Positions 1 to 8,233 are shown, numbered from the stretch's first letter. The stretch is 64,000 nt of DNA from MWCR01 sp049325475 (GCA_049325475.1 JBMOLN010000007.1:248001-312000), one strand, 5' to 3'. Numbers and translations are program-made. Notes: generated by a model not told the origin, from the sequence alone.

Positions 1-1197
1 CTTATACATCTGCCAGATTCCAGATTCCAGATTCCAGATTCTAAACTTAGATTGGTCTTAATATTCTTCGTTAGTCTATTTTACAGTTTGTCCCACGGGG
101 GCTGGATCCTTCTCCCCATCTCCATCCTCACCCTCCTCCTCACCGACTTAGTCTACGCAAAGTTTATTTGCAAAACTGCTAAATTCCAGATTCTAAATTC
201 TAAATTCTTTTGTTTAATCGCCTCATTAAGCGGTATCGCCATCGGCTTAGCAATCCACCCCGGCAGAAATGATTTATTATCGTTATTGTGGATCCAGATC
301 GCGCAAATCGCCATTGCAACACCCCGCATTCTCCGTCTCGGCGCAGAGTGGAACTCTGTTTGGGGCGGCGACATCATCGGCCTTTTTGCTGTCTTCCTCC
401 CCATCCTCCTCCTCGCCCTCGTCGGATTCTTTCTCTCCCCCGACTTCCGACGTATAGACGTATCGACTTCCGACGCAAAATACCAAATACGCCTGCCCCC
501 CGAAGCATCAGCGAAGGAGGGAAATACCAAATACGATCTAAGAATTTTGTCTTCTCTCGGTCTTTTGCTCGTAATACTCTTTGCCGCCTCAGTTAAAAAC
601 ATCCGTTTCGCCGAATACTTCCAACCCGTTCTGGCTCTCTGGGTCGCTCTGCTCGCATCTCAAGTCGACTGGAAAAAATACATCAAACTTTTCCAGACTT
701 CAGCAACCATCATCGGCAGATCCTGGCTTCCTGCATTAATCGTCTTTTGCGTCTTCATCCTGATTCCGCTTAACATAACCCGCGCTTACTCATCCATGCA
801 CTTTTCCAAAAGATTTTTAAACGACCAATATCAAATTCCCCTGCAAGCCATCTCCGCAATCGCCGAGCCGGGCGCGCGCATCTATCATTCCATGTGGGAT
901 GAATTTCCCATCCTCTTTTATCAAAATCAAAACTTTAAATACGTTTCCGGATTGGACCCCACATTTTTATACAAAAAAGATTCCGACCTTGCACTCGATT
1001 ATCAAGACCTTGTCTTTAACCGTGCTTCATCAACTCAAGATGAGGCTTGGAGTTTAATCCACGATCGCATCACTGCAGACTTCGTCATCATTGATCACGA
1101 ACGCTGGCCGGATTTAAATAACCTAATCGCCTCCGACCCGCGCTACCTCAACCTCGCCTCGGGCAACGGCGCCACAGCTTATCAGGTTCTTGAATAA
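1..1197 (+). CDS. Multi-pass membrane protein, 5' end outside window
   Basis: The frame is open from base 1, so the gene is probably cut by the window edge; the first in-window start candidate is a TTG at 52. About eight hydrophobic segments are followed by a soluble C-terminal domain of roughly 120 residues (from about residue 270 of the TTG-started form, around GARIYHSMWDEFP). This membrane-plus-exodomain plan resembles GT-C type glycosyltransferases, but I see no diagnostic motif and do not assign a function. Two 7-bp repeat arrays lie in frame (bases 13-46 and 184-208), so repeat DNA has been accepted into the coding sequence. Confidence 0.6.
   Translation, partial: LIHLPDSRFQIPDSKLRLVLIFFVSLFYSLSHGGWILLPISILTLLLTDLVYAKFICKTAKFQILNSKFFCLIASLSGIAIGLAIHPGRNDLLSLLWIQIAQIAIATPRILRLGAEWNSVWGGDIIGLFAVFLPILLLALVGFFLSPDFRRIDVSTSDAKYQIRLPPEASAKEGNTKYDLRILSSLGLLLVILFAASVKNIRFAEYFQPVLALWVALLASQVDWKKYIKLFQTSATIIGRSWLPALIVFCVFILIPLNITRAYSSMHFSKRFLNDQYQIPLQAISAIAEPGARIYHSMWDEFPILFYQNQNFKYVSGLDPTFLYKKDSDLALDYQDLVFNRASSTQDEAWSLIHDRITADFVIIDHERWPDLNNLIASDPRYLNLASGNGATAYQVLE
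11..48. repeat. 7-bp periodic array (CCAGATT units)
   Basis: Four consecutive CCAGATT heptads followed by a degenerate unit. It lies in the open frame at the window start. Confidence 0.8.
184..208. repeat. 7-bp periodic array inside a CDS
   Basis: CCAGATT, CTAAATT, CTAAATT units in register. They encode a short polar stretch (FQILNSKF) between membrane segments of the first gene. Confidence 0.7.
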
Positions 1198-1202
1198 TAA
1201 AA

Positions 1203-1237
1203 TACCCCCTCTTGGATTAAGAGGGGGAGGGGGGAGT
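1203..1237. repeat. C/T-rich palindromic interspersed repeat
   Basis: A CCCCCTCTT arm, a short loop with TTAA, an AAGAGGGGG arm and a trailing GGGGGGAGTT. Similar copies occur at 5301-5393, 5934 and 6221. Confidence 0.75.
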
Positions 1238-1311
1238 TATATTCTGTCAAACAATTAACAAATTAACTTTTGGCTAAGTATAAAATAAATATCGAGCTCT
1301 GCTCGGTCCTC

Positions 1312-1338
1312 CATTCTTAATTCTTAATTCTTAATTTT
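1312..1338. repeat. 7-bp periodic array (ATTCTTA units)
   Basis: Three ATTCTTA heptads and a degenerate tail just upstream of the promoter at 1356. Confidence 0.75.
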
Positions 1339-1355
1339 TCATTAGAGTAAAATGG

Positions 1356-1384
1356 TTGACATTTTGCGAAAATTGTGCTATATT
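1356..1384 (+). promoter_or_regulatory. Strong sigma70-type promoter of the 1463-5191 operon
   Basis: TTGACA (1356-1361), 17-nt spacer, TATATT (1379-1384) with TTGTGC directly before the -10. The spacer and the ACAC start region are closely repeated at 6111-6139 and more loosely at 5414-5442, which suggests co-regulation. Confidence 0.8.
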
Positions 1385-1462
1385 TACACATTCTTTTTAG
1401 GCTTGTAGCTTGAAAAGAAGGACCTCGAAAACTCAAACAACAACCCTAAAAAGAGGTATAAG

Positions 1463-1639
1463 ATGTCGAAAGACAAGAAACCCGGATCCGAGCTTTCCAA
1501 GATCAGCCCGTTTCTCACCGATACGGCTGGTTCGTTGGTAGCGCATGTTGTCAACGATTTCCGTAAGGGTGAGTTGGATCTCCTTTTCAAAAAGGGAGGC
1601 AAGCAGCTCACTCCGGAAGAAATGAAAAAACTCAACTAG
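1463..1639 (+). CDS. 58-aa orphan protein, stand-alone copy of the next protein's N-terminal domain
   Basis: Starts MSKDKKPGSELSK and carries the motif PFLTDTAGSL followed by AH, DF and an LTxEE segment. The same pattern, in the same order, forms residues about 26-70 of the downstream 478-aa protein, so the two are paralogous over nearly the whole length of the small one. The gene begins about 80 nt after the -10 box and ends 10 nt before the next ATG, so they are co-transcribed. No family is recognised. The matching domain may let the small protein compete with or cap assemblies of the large one; that is speculation. Confidence 0.75.
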   Translation: MSKDKKPGSELSKISPFLTDTAGSLVAHVVNDFRKGELDLLFKKGGKQLTPEEMKKLN

Positions 1640-1649
1640 GAGTTCTGAA

Positions 1650-3086
1650 ATGGCAAAGCCCGGAAAAACCCCGTCACTCACCTCTCGAGCCAAGGCTGCA
1701 GGCGCATCCATCTTTGGAGGCCTGACGCCGTTTCTCACCGATACCGCCGGCTCTCTGGCGGCGCACGCTCTGCGCGATTTTGGCATGGGCAAGCTGAACG
1801 AACTCCTTTCCAACAAGGAGAAGCTCACTGCCGAAGAAGTCGAGCAGGCGCAAGCGCAGCTCTCACCCGAGCAGCAAGCGCAGTTCATGGAGCGCATGAC
1901 GCGCTTCACTCGGCAGGCCCAGCGCATCATGGACGACGAGTCCATTCCCGAAGATGAGCGCAAGCGCGAAGTGGAGGAATTGCGCAAGGTCTACATGTCG
2001 TCCTTGAGCCCGGCTAAAGCTGATGGCAAAACCGCCAAAGCCCAGGTCAAGCTCGTTGACGTCATGCAGTCCTGGTCCGACGGTTTGAAGCAGGTTTACG
2101 CCAAGTGGCTCCTGCTCCTCTCCGCCGATCAGCGTGAGAGCTACAATTCGCGCATGGATCATTTCGCGCCCTTCCTGGCATCTATGCTCGAGCCCTACGT
2201 CGCCAAGCCCGACGCCGAGCGCCGCGAAAACCGTCTCATCGTGCTCAAAGGCAAGATGAGCAAAAAGGCCAAGGAACAGTGGCGGCTCTGGTTCTCCAAG
2301 CTCGCTCCGGCTGACCGCAACACGGTTGGTGAGTGGGCTCGCGAGGGCCGGCTCACCGCCAAGATGCTCGAAGAGGTCTTTGATGAGTGCGAGGTTCCCG
2401 CCAAGCCCATCAGCGATCTCCAACAGTTCATCGAGGACGCCGGTCTGCGTGAATCCTACGATGAGTTCTGGAAAAGGCTCACGCAGGATCAAAAAGACGA
2501 GTTCCTTGATTTCGCCTGCCGCCTCCAGCCCGGACTGCTCAAGAAGAAGCTGAACAGCGATCGCTGGAACAGGGACACGGTGGATGAAATCTTCACCGAA
2601 CTGCAGGGAATCGCCGGTACGTCGCTCAAGTTCGCTAACGCCGAGGCCAAGCTCGTGCTCGAGACTCTCAAAGTCTACTTGCTCGACGCAGTCCCGGTCG
2701 ATCCGGATGCGGACAAAGCCCCGGAGCTCACAGCAGAAAAAGCGCAAGAGATCTACTCTGCACTCGTAGCTCAGCTCCCGCCTCCGCCTCCGACAATCAA
2801 AAGTGTAGTTAAAGATCAGCTCTCGGCCTTCCAAGAAGGCTTGAGCGGTCTCATTCCGGACGCTCCGCAAGCCGCCGGCAGTCTCCCGGCCATGAAGCCG
2901 GACGAGACTATCGACACCTATTTCGCCCGCTTGATTGCTCACAAGCACGTCAAGCCGCAAGATGGCGAATCACCCGAGGCCTGCAAAGCGCGCCTCATGC
3001 CCGTGCTCAAGCAAAAGAATGCCGAGCGCGTGCGTGTCAATCGCAAGCCTCGGTATGGTCAAAACAAACCCGCCCGCAGGCGGTAA
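1650..3086 (+). CDS. 478-aa orphan helical protein
   Basis: Preceded by an AGGAG-type SD. Residues about 26-70 repeat the 58-aa upstream protein (PFLTDTAGSL motif). The rest is charged and predicted helical (for example PEQQAQFMERMTRF and EDERKREVEELRKV), then a proline-rich turn (QLPPPPPT) and a basic tail ending KPARRR. There is no signal peptide or membrane segment, so it is likely cytoplasmic. It is GC-richer than many neighbouring genes. The next gene follows after 11 nt, a membrane protein that may anchor it. No function assigned. Confidence 0.75.
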   Translation: MAKPGKTPSLTSRAKAAGASIFGGLTPFLTDTAGSLAAHALRDFGMGKLNELLSNKEKLTAEEVEQAQAQLSPEQQAQFMERMTRFTRQAQRIMDDESIPEDERKREVEELRKVYMSSLSPAKADGKTAKAQVKLVDVMQSWSDGLKQVYAKWLLLLSADQRESYNSRMDHFAPFLASMLEPYVAKPDAERRENRLIVLKGKMSKKAKEQWRLWFSKLAPADRNTVGEWAREGRLTAKMLEEVFDECEVPAKPISDLQQFIEDAGLRESYDEFWKRLTQDQKDEFLDFACRLQPGLLKKKLNSDRWNRDTVDEIFTELQGIAGTSLKFANAEAKLVLETLKVYLLDAVPVDPDADKAPELTAEKAQEIYSALVAQLPPPPPTIKSVVKDQLSAFQEGLSGLIPDAPQAAGSLPAMKPDETIDTYFARLIAHKHVKPQDGESPEACKARLMPVLKQKNAERVRVNRKPRYGQNKPARRR

Positions 3087-3097
3087 AGGAGTAAACC

Positions 3098-5191
3098 ATG
3101 ACAGGCGATATCCTCGGTTTCGTTTTCATCTTCGCCATTCTCGCAACACAGATGCCCTGGATCGCGCACTTCTGGGGCATGGCCGCCAACATGGCGCGCA
3201 GAGCGGGCAATGGGTTGCGCAATGCAATCCTGCCCATTCGCTCCTGGTTCGTGCGCATCTTCTGGTATGCGTCCATCGCTCTGGTGGCGGGTGAGGCAGT
3301 CTTCACGGCCGGCCTCTTCACAGCATCAGAAGCCCACTGGAAGTGGTGGTTCTGGATTCTGATGGGCTGCTTCTGGCTTGTCAGTCTCGGTCAGCTCTAC
3401 CTGGCTCGCCGCAACTTGGTCTTTGGCCAAGTCCGGCAAGAAACCTGGGAAGAGGATGACGGGGCCGGCAACATGGTCGAGATGAGTGAATACGTACTCG
3501 TCCATGAAAACGCTGTGATGCGCTCATATGGCGTAAAAGATCCCGGCAACCTGCCGGAATTGCACGCCATAGTCTTCCGCAGTCACCCCGTAATCTGGTT
3601 GGCTCTGATTGCGTATACTGCGCTCTGGCAGGGCTTTACCGTGCAATGGCACGCAGTCCTCTACGAGCCGTATTTCGCAGCCCAGAGCATCATTGCTTTG
3701 GGTTTCATGAGCAAGCTGGTTTACGGTATCACCGGTACCTTGGTCGCGGCTTTGCTCGGCGCGTTCATCGTTAAGGGCACTCGGGCAACAGAGGTGCTTT
3801 CTACGTTGGCTGCCAAGTTGGGCCTTGCCGCCCTTCCGCACCTGACGTTCAAGAACGCATTAGAGAATATCGGCGGGGAAATCGACTATCTGGACGAGCA
3901 AAAGCTGGCCTCAATAGTCAGCACGTTGCTCCTTGCATCCTGGATGCCGTTTGTCCCCTACGACTTCAACATCTTCCTCTTGCCCCATCCCTATGTTGCG
4001 GTCTTGAGCGCCTTCATCATTGTGCTCATGGGCATGCTCTCCTGGATCTTCTCCCGTTCCGATAAGTACGCGGCCGAAGAGGTCGCCGAAAAGATGAAGA
4101 ACGGGCGGCGCATTCTGCTGATGGTGGCATTTCCCTATGCTATCGTCGTATTGACGGCCGGCTGGTATCTCCACGGTGATCCGCAAGGGCAAAACGTCCT
4201 GATCGCCTTGGAGAACTTCCGCTACGGCCTGACATTCATCACCCACGGCAGCATGTGGTGGTATATCGGAGCGCTCATTATCGCTGTGCTGGCAGAGGAG
4301 CTGTGCCGTCGCGGTTGGATCTTCTTCCGCGAGGTTGCCAAGAGGCCGGCGACTCCTCCGCGCAGTGATGACGAAACCCTGAAACGGGCGCGTCATGAGC
4401 ACGGAGAAGAGAACTGGCACAAAACCATTCTCGGCTGGGCATCCAATGCTTCGGCAGTGCTGTCCGGCGTGGCTATCATCTGCGGTTTTCTCTCGGTCGT
4501 GGGCATGATCACAGCTTGCTCCAGCGACCGCATCCGCCTCCCCAAGGTGGGTGAAGATGTGCCCAAGGTGGTGGTCGGCTGGAACGATGCTCCCCCGCCT
4601 GACGAAGATCTCAAGCAAATCGTTTTCTACACGGCCAAGCCCGCGCAAGGCATTGTGGAATTCGAAGATCTGGCTTGGGCAAGGGAAGTCGGACTTCCCG
4701 GCTATCTGTCCATGACCTCCGGAAAAACCAAGGAAGCGGTCGAAAGCTGCAGCTTTGGTCAGAACTGCGAAGGTTATCGGCACTTCGTCAAGCTCCCGCG
4801 CGTGGCGTCCGGCATCCCGCCGTACAAAATCGTCATGCGCAATGACGATGAGGCGGTCGACAAAGTCAATCCGGTGTTCGGCTACCTGACCAGCGTAGAG
4901 GCGACTGATGCAAAAGCCTTCTCCGAGTCGGTCAAACCGCCAGAACCCGGTGTCTGGGCGCGCATCAAGCGCTGGTGGAGTGGTGACTCGCCCACGCCTC
5001 CTTCCTCATCCGATGAGGATGAAAAGGAAAGCGAGGACAAGTCGGATGAGGACAAAGACGAGAAAGCGCCGCCGCCTTCGTCCACGCACCGGTCTGCTCC
5101 GCGCGCCAAGCCCGGCAAACCATATCGCGAGCCAACCCTGGAGGTCGATCCGTATTACCAACGGATGCTGGCCAACGAGGGCGGCCGCTGA
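3098..5191 (+). CDS. 697-aa multi-pass membrane protein with acidic disordered tail
   Basis: SD TAAAGGAG lies close to the ATG. Roughly ten hydrophobic segments occupy residues 1-480, with a soluble loop (about 115-155) and a cytoplasm-like stretch around residues 405-445. After the last membrane segment comes a soluble region with two Cys (SCSFGQNC), then an acidic Ser/Asp/Glu/Lys tract and a short conserved-looking end (DPYYQRML). No transporter or enzyme motif is recognised. It is third in the operon driven from 1356 and is followed by a terminator, so its role should be tied to the two orphan proteins before it. Confidence 0.75.
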   Translation: MTGDILGFVFIFAILATQMPWIAHFWGMAANMARRAGNGLRNAILPIRSWFVRIFWYASIALVAGEAVFTAGLFTASEAHWKWWFWILMGCFWLVSLGQLYLARRNLVFGQVRQETWEEDDGAGNMVEMSEYVLVHENAVMRSYGVKDPGNLPELHAIVFRSHPVIWLALIAYTALWQGFTVQWHAVLYEPYFAAQSIIALGFMSKLVYGITGTLVAALLGAFIVKGTRATEVLSTLAAKLGLAALPHLTFKNALENIGGEIDYLDEQKLASIVSTLLLASWMPFVPYDFNIFLLPHPYVAVLSAFIIVLMGMLSWIFSRSDKYAAEEVAEKMKNGRRILLMVAFPYAIVVLTAGWYLHGDPQGQNVLIALENFRYGLTFITHGSMWWYIGALIIAVLAEELCRRGWIFFREVAKRPATPPRSDDETLKRARHEHGEENWHKTILGWASNASAVLSGVAIICGFLSVVGMITACSSDRIRLPKVGEDVPKVVVGWNDAPPPDEDLKQIVFYTAKPAQGIVEFEDLAWAREVGLPGYLSMTSGKTKEAVESCSFGQNCEGYRHFVKLPRVASGIPPYKIVMRNDDEAVDKVNPVFGYLTSVEATDAKAFSESVKPPEPGVWARIKRWWSGDSPTPPSSSDEDEKESEDKSDEDKDEKAPPPSSTHRSAPRAKPGKPYREPTLEVDPYYQRMLANEGGR

Positions 5192-5200
5192 TTGTTCTAT

Positions 5201-5246
5201 CCCTCTACCCCAAACCCCTTCCCCCGCAAGCAAGGGAAGGGGCTTC
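5201..5246. repeat. C/T-rich palindromic interspersed repeat
   Basis: CCCCTTCCCCCGC, loop, then GGGAAGGGG. It belongs to the same broad family as the copies at 7790 and 8221 and lies between a stop codon and a terminator. Confidence 0.6.
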
Positions 5247-5247
5247 T

Positions 5248-5281
5248 ACCCCCGTTGATCTGGATGGTCAGCGGGGTTTTT
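5248..5281 (+). terminator. Intrinsic terminator of the 1463-5191 operon
   Basis: An imperfect 11-bp stem starting CCCCG and closing CGGGG, followed by a T run. Confidence 0.75.
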
Positions 5282-5300
5282 AATTTGCTTGAAAACATAA

Positions 5301-5393
5301 CCCCTCCTTAAATCCTCCCCTTAACTTAAGAGGAGAATGCAAATCTGAAAACGTCCCCCGCTTAGATTAAGAGGGGGATAAAGGGGGAGTTAG
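5301..5393. repeat. Two C/T-rich repeats in opposite orientation
   Basis: 5301-5337 (CCCCTCC ... AAGAGGAGA) and 5354-5393 (CCCCCGCTT ... AAGAGGGGG, then GGGGGAGTT) are copies of one element facing opposite ways with a short spacer. Confidence 0.65.
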
Positions 5394-5413
5394 GATCGGG
5401 GCGCAGGACGATA

Positions 5414-5442
5414 TTGACAATCCCCCAAATCCGTGCTATTCC
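5414..5442 (+). promoter_or_regulatory. Promoter of the 5477 lipoprotein gene
   Basis: TTGACA, 17-nt spacer ending CCGTGC, then TATTCC. The GTGC-TAT context matches the promoters at 1356 and 6111. Confidence 0.7.
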
Positions 5443-5476
5443 ATAAGTACAGCTCTTCAACAAAGGAGAAAAAATC

Positions 5477-5851
5477 ATGCGGATTTTGCATGTAGCATTA
5501 AGCTTGTCGCTTTTGGCTTTGATTGGTTGCGGTTCAACCTTCCGCGACCAATATGCTGACCGTGATGGCAACATCATCACCCAGCACGAAACCTCCATCG
5601 GACCTTGGGGCGTGGATACCATCGACACCGGCGAATACGCACGCTGTCGTGCCCAGCTCGGTCCCATGCCATATGGTCAAGAAAACGACCTTTGCCAAGA
5701 GCGCATCCTGGTCCGCGAGCGAAACAAAACCTGGGGCGGCGGTTATTACAACGGCTACTACGGCCAGCCCTATCCGTATTACGATCCGTATTACAACCAC
5801 CGCTACCGCCGCGGCCGTTATTCTCCCTACTACCAACGCTACGGATATTGA
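5477..5851 (+). CDS. 124-aa Tyr/Gly-rich lipoprotein
   Basis: SD AAAGGAG precedes the ATG. A signal peptide ends in a lipobox (LIGC, Cys about 18), so the protein should be lipid-anchored outside the cytoplasmic membrane. The mature part has two further Cys and a C-terminal third made almost only of Tyr, Gly, Pro, Asn and Arg (GGGYYNGYYGQPYPYYDPYY-type). It is monocistronic between its own promoter and terminator. No family recognised; such tails are often low-complexity surface or matrix material. Confidence 0.75.
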   Translation: MRILHVALSLSLLALIGCGSTFRDQYADRDGNIITQHETSIGPWGVDTIDTGEYARCRAQLGPMPYGQENDLCQERILVRERNKTWGGGYYNGYYGQPYPYYDPYYNHRYRRGRYSPYYQRYGY

Positions 5852-5861
5852 TCCGTATCTC

Positions 5862-5884
5862 CAGGCCTTCCCCGGGCCTTTTTT
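5862..5884 (+). terminator. Intrinsic terminator
   Basis: AGGCC stem, TTCCCC-type loop, GGCCT and a T6 run directly after the lipoprotein gene. Confidence 0.75.
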
Positions 5885-5933
5885 GATCCAGATTTCCAGG
5901 ATTAGCTAAATTATCCAGGATTGTTTAATAGCT

Positions 5934-6110
5934 TCCCCCTCTTGAATTAAGAGGGGGAGAAGGGGGAGTGAGAGCTCTTTTTATACTAAAATAAGCCAAA
6001 ATTGACATAATTCGTAATTTGTAATTCGTTTCTGTGAAAAAATAAAAAATCGCTCAAGCGATACCAACATTGGTAATTGGTATTTGGTGATTGGGCATTG
6101 TATTGAAGCA
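5934..6110. repeat. Repeat-filled spacer of 458 bp between lipoprotein genes
   Basis: 5934-5972 is a CCCCCTCTTG...AAGAGGGGGAG copy of the palindromic repeat. 6014-6041 holds AATTCGT/AATTTGT heptads, and 6071-6110 holds GGTAATT/GGTATTT/GGTGATT heptads that run straight into the -35 box at 6111. No gene is seen. Confidence 0.65.
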
Positions 6111-6139
6111 TTGACAAAATGCGTAAATTGTGCTATATT
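6111..6139 (+). promoter_or_regulatory. Promoter of the 6310-7729 lipoprotein pair
   Basis: TTGACA, 17-nt spacer, TATATT preceded by TTGTGC and followed by AACAC; nearly a copy of the promoter at 1356-1384. Confidence 0.8.
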
Positions 6140-6220
6140 AACACGTCAAATGGATGGAAGAATCCGTCCGGTTTGGCCTTTGCCTAAGCAGAGACGAACC
6201 TTGAAACCACAGCGTCCAGT

Positions 6221-6259
6221 CTCCCTCTTGAGTTAAGAGGGAGATTTAGAGGGAGTTAA
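6221..6259. repeat. C/T-rich palindromic repeat in the 5' leader
   Basis: CTCCCTCTTGAG then TTAAGAGGGAG and a trailing GAGGGAGTT. It lies between promoter 6111 and the ATG at 6310, so it would be transcribed as a leader hairpin. Confidence 0.65.
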
Positions 6260-6309
6260 ACCCCGCCACAAAACCGCAAAACAAATCCCCAAAGGGGAAG
6301 GAGATTCTC

Positions 6310-6834
6310 ATGAACCGTAATTTCGTTTTTTTCTGTCTCGTGTCTTGCATCTTGAGTCTTGTGTCTTTGTCGGGTTGCGTCTTTCCGCACCGCGGCGCTG
6401 ACGTCACGGTCAACAAGACCGGTCCCGGCTACGAAGAGACATATCACGAACAGCGCGACGATTTCGGCCGGCCCAAGATCCGCCACGAAGTGCATGTCGG
6501 CGGCGGCCATGGAGCCTACGGAGGCCCGTACGGCGGCTACTATGGCGGCGCAATCCCGCCCGGCGCTCTGGATTACCCGGAGGCCGAGTATTGGGAGTAC
6601 GACTGCTATGAGACCGCCAGCGGTCAGCAAATCTGCCCCGAGCGCGACAGCGTGATGCCGTACGTGGCCGAGGGTGATGAGTTCCAACCGGGTATGACAC
6701 CAAACGCTCGCCGCGATGCACAGATCCGTGATCTGCAGCGCAGCCGCGATGCATCAGACCGGCAGCACATGAACCAAATCCGCTTGGAGCGGAGACGTGA
6801 GTTCTGCCGTAAGAACCCAAGCAGGTGTCAATAA
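6310..6834 (+). CDS. 174-aa lipoprotein
   Basis: SD AAGGAG precedes the ATG. The signal peptide ends in a lipobox (LSGC, Cys about 23), giving a lipid-anchored exported protein. A Gly/Tyr-rich stretch (GGPYGGYYGG) follows, then two Cys around an acidic segment and a basic Arg-rich C-terminus ending NPSRCQ. The signal peptide is encoded by a 7-bp periodic array (6341-6368), the same kind of repeat as in the next gene. No family recognised; it resembles the 5477 protein in composition and shares its promoter style. Confidence 0.75.
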   Translation: MNRNFVFFCLVSCILSLVSLSGCVFPHRGADVTVNKTGPGYEETYHEQRDDFGRPKIRHEVHVGGGHGAYGGPYGGYYGGAIPPGALDYPEAEYWEYDCYETASGQQICPERDSVMPYVAEGDEFQPGMTPNARRDAQIRDLQRSRDASDRQHMNQIRLERRREFCRKNPSRCQ

Positions 6835-6868
6835 AAAAAAATCGCCGAGCGCGATTAAGGAGTTTCTC

Positions 6869-7729
6869 ATGAACAAGTTTTTCATCTTGAGTCTCGCATC
6901 TTGTGTCTTGAGTCTCGCGGCATGTGCCGGCGAGCAGACGCAAGTTCTCGACGCAAGCATGCAAAGCCAAGGCGGCGTGGTCACAGTCGACGGCCAAGGC
7001 AATGTCACCGGCCAGCAAACCGGTGAAGTGGCCAGCCCGGCAGTGGCCAGCGACGCAAGTGGAACAGTCACGGTCGCAACCAAGGTCGAGCTGCCGCCGC
7101 CGCGCGAACCGCTTCCTCCCGTGCACCGTGCTCCCGATCCCGAGCCGGCTCCCGAACCGGTTGCCGTTCTGCCTCAGCCGGGGCAGGGGACTTCAGGTCC
7201 CAGCGGAGGAGGAACCAACGGTGCGCCTCCTGCGATTGCATTCCCCGCGCCCGGCGGCGGCACCGGCGTGCACATGGACGGCCCGGCCCGGCTCGAGACT
7301 TACCGGCCGGTCGCTTACCCCATGCAGCCGCAAAAAACTCTCTGGGTGGTCAACCACCTCCCGGGGAGCAAGAACGCGGCCGTGGAGTTTGAGAATCCGG
7401 GCCTGGAGATGCATCCTTGCCGCGGGTTCGAACGTGTCTGGGCAACGGTGTACAATCCCGAAACCCGGTCCTTCGTTCCCGTGATCCCGCAAGGCGGCAG
7501 AGCTTGCTTCGTGCTTCCCACACAGAAGCTCTCTCGCTGTCTGCGCGGGCAAGGAACCGCCAAGTGCGGCATCCGCATCCGGTTCATTCACATGACCGGC
7601 GTGCGTCCTTGCGTCTTTGGCCCCAGCGGCCGGCCGGTCCGCCCCTGCAATGCGGTGCAGGAGGATTCCTCGTACCGCGACTACTACTTCCCGCTCGACT
7701 CGGGAAGTATCACCCAGAACCTTCCGTGA
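6869..7729 (+). CDS. 286-aa lipoprotein with Pro-rich linker and Cys-containing C-terminal domain
   Basis: The ATG at 6869 has SD AAGGAG 6-7 nt upstream and is followed by a clean signal peptide with lipobox LAAC; earlier in-frame starts would spoil it. A Ser/Thr/Val-rich segment and a long Pro/Gly linker (about residues 75-155) lead to a compact domain (about 170-286) with six Cys and the motif LWVVNHLPGSKNAAVEF. It follows the 6310 gene by 34 nt and is probably co-transcribed from 6111. The signal peptide region 6882-6922 is a 7-bp periodic array. No family recognised. Confidence 0.75.
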   Translation: MNKFFILSLASCVLSLAACAGEQTQVLDASMQSQGGVVTVDGQGNVTGQQTGEVASPAVASDASGTVTVATKVELPPPREPLPPVHRAPDPEPAPEPVAVLPQPGQGTSGPSGGGTNGAPPAIAFPAPGGGTGVHMDGPARLETYRPVAYPMQPQKTLWVVNHLPGSKNAAVEFENPGLEMHPCRGFERVWATVYNPETRSFVPVIPQGGRACFVLPTQKLSRCLRGQGTAKCGIRIRFIHMTGVRPCVFGPSGRPVRPCNAVQEDSSYRDYYFPLDSGSITQNLP

Positions 7730-7751
7730 TCCCCGAGGGGGTCGCGCTTAG

Positions 7752-7784
7752 CCCGCTGTGAGCACATGCTTGCGGCGGGTTTTA
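7752..7784 (+). terminator. Intrinsic terminator
   Basis: CCCGC ... GCGGG stem with TTTT after the lipoprotein operon. Confidence 0.6.
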
Positions 7785-7789
7785 AAATT

Positions 7790-7844
7790 GCCCTCACCCC
7801 CGCAACGAAGTTGCGGACCCTCTCCCTGGGCAAGGGAGAAGGTA
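7790..7844. repeat. Left flanking repeat of the DUF559 gene
   Basis: CCCTCACCCC, a small inner palindrome (GCAACGAAGTTGC), then GACCCTCTCCCT, a loop and AGGGAGAAGG. The repeat at 8221-8283 carries the same blocks in inverted orientation. Confidence 0.8.
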
Positions 7845-7858
7845 GTATACTTTGAGAT

Positions 7859-8233
7859 ATGGTTAATTATAGAATAATGAACACACAAAGACGGAGAGAG
7901 TTAAGAGCTGACGAAACAAGAGCGGAACAAATTTTGTGGATTTATTTAAAAAGAATGCGCAATACAGGATATATATTCAGAAGACAACATTCTATTGATA
8001 GATATATTGCAGATTTCTATTGTCCAAGAGTTAAACTTGCTATTGAGGTTGATGGATTAATACATGATACAAAAGATCAGATCGAACATGATAAAATACG
8101 GGATGAGATTATTGCCATAGAAGGTGTAACCATTTTAAGATTTAAGAATTCAGAAATATTAGAAGATCCCAGCCAAGCTTTGATTCAAATTCGAGATACG
8201 CTAGATAGACTATGTAAGCAACCTTCTCCCTAA
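7859..8233 (+). CDS. DUF559 family endonuclease-like protein
   Basis: The 124-aa protein matches the DUF559 plan: N-terminal RRELRADETRAEQILW helix, FRRQHSIDRYIADFYC, then LAIEVDG and a TILRFKNSEIL strand. Asp in YIADF and Glu-Val-Asp in IEVDG fit a PD-(D/E)XK nuclease core, as in Vsr-like proteins. There is no SD; a TATACT -10 box lies 7 nt before the ATG, so the mRNA is probably leaderless (ATG 7877 is an alternative start). The gene is AT-richer than the lipoprotein genes before it and is enclosed by inverted palindromic repeats, the right one overlapping its stop, which suggests a transferred unit. Confidence 0.85.
   Translation: MVNYRIMNTQRRRELRADETRAEQILWIYLKRMRNTGYIFRRQHSIDRYIADFYCPRVKLAIEVDGLIHDTKDQIEHDKIRDEIIAIEGVTILRFKNSEILEDPSQALIQIRDTLDRLCKQPSP

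Noticed and set aside
1863..2960. 365-aa minus-strand frame opposite the 478-aa gene
   Set aside because: The plus-strand gene has promoter, SD, operon context and a paralogous domain. The minus frame has none of these.
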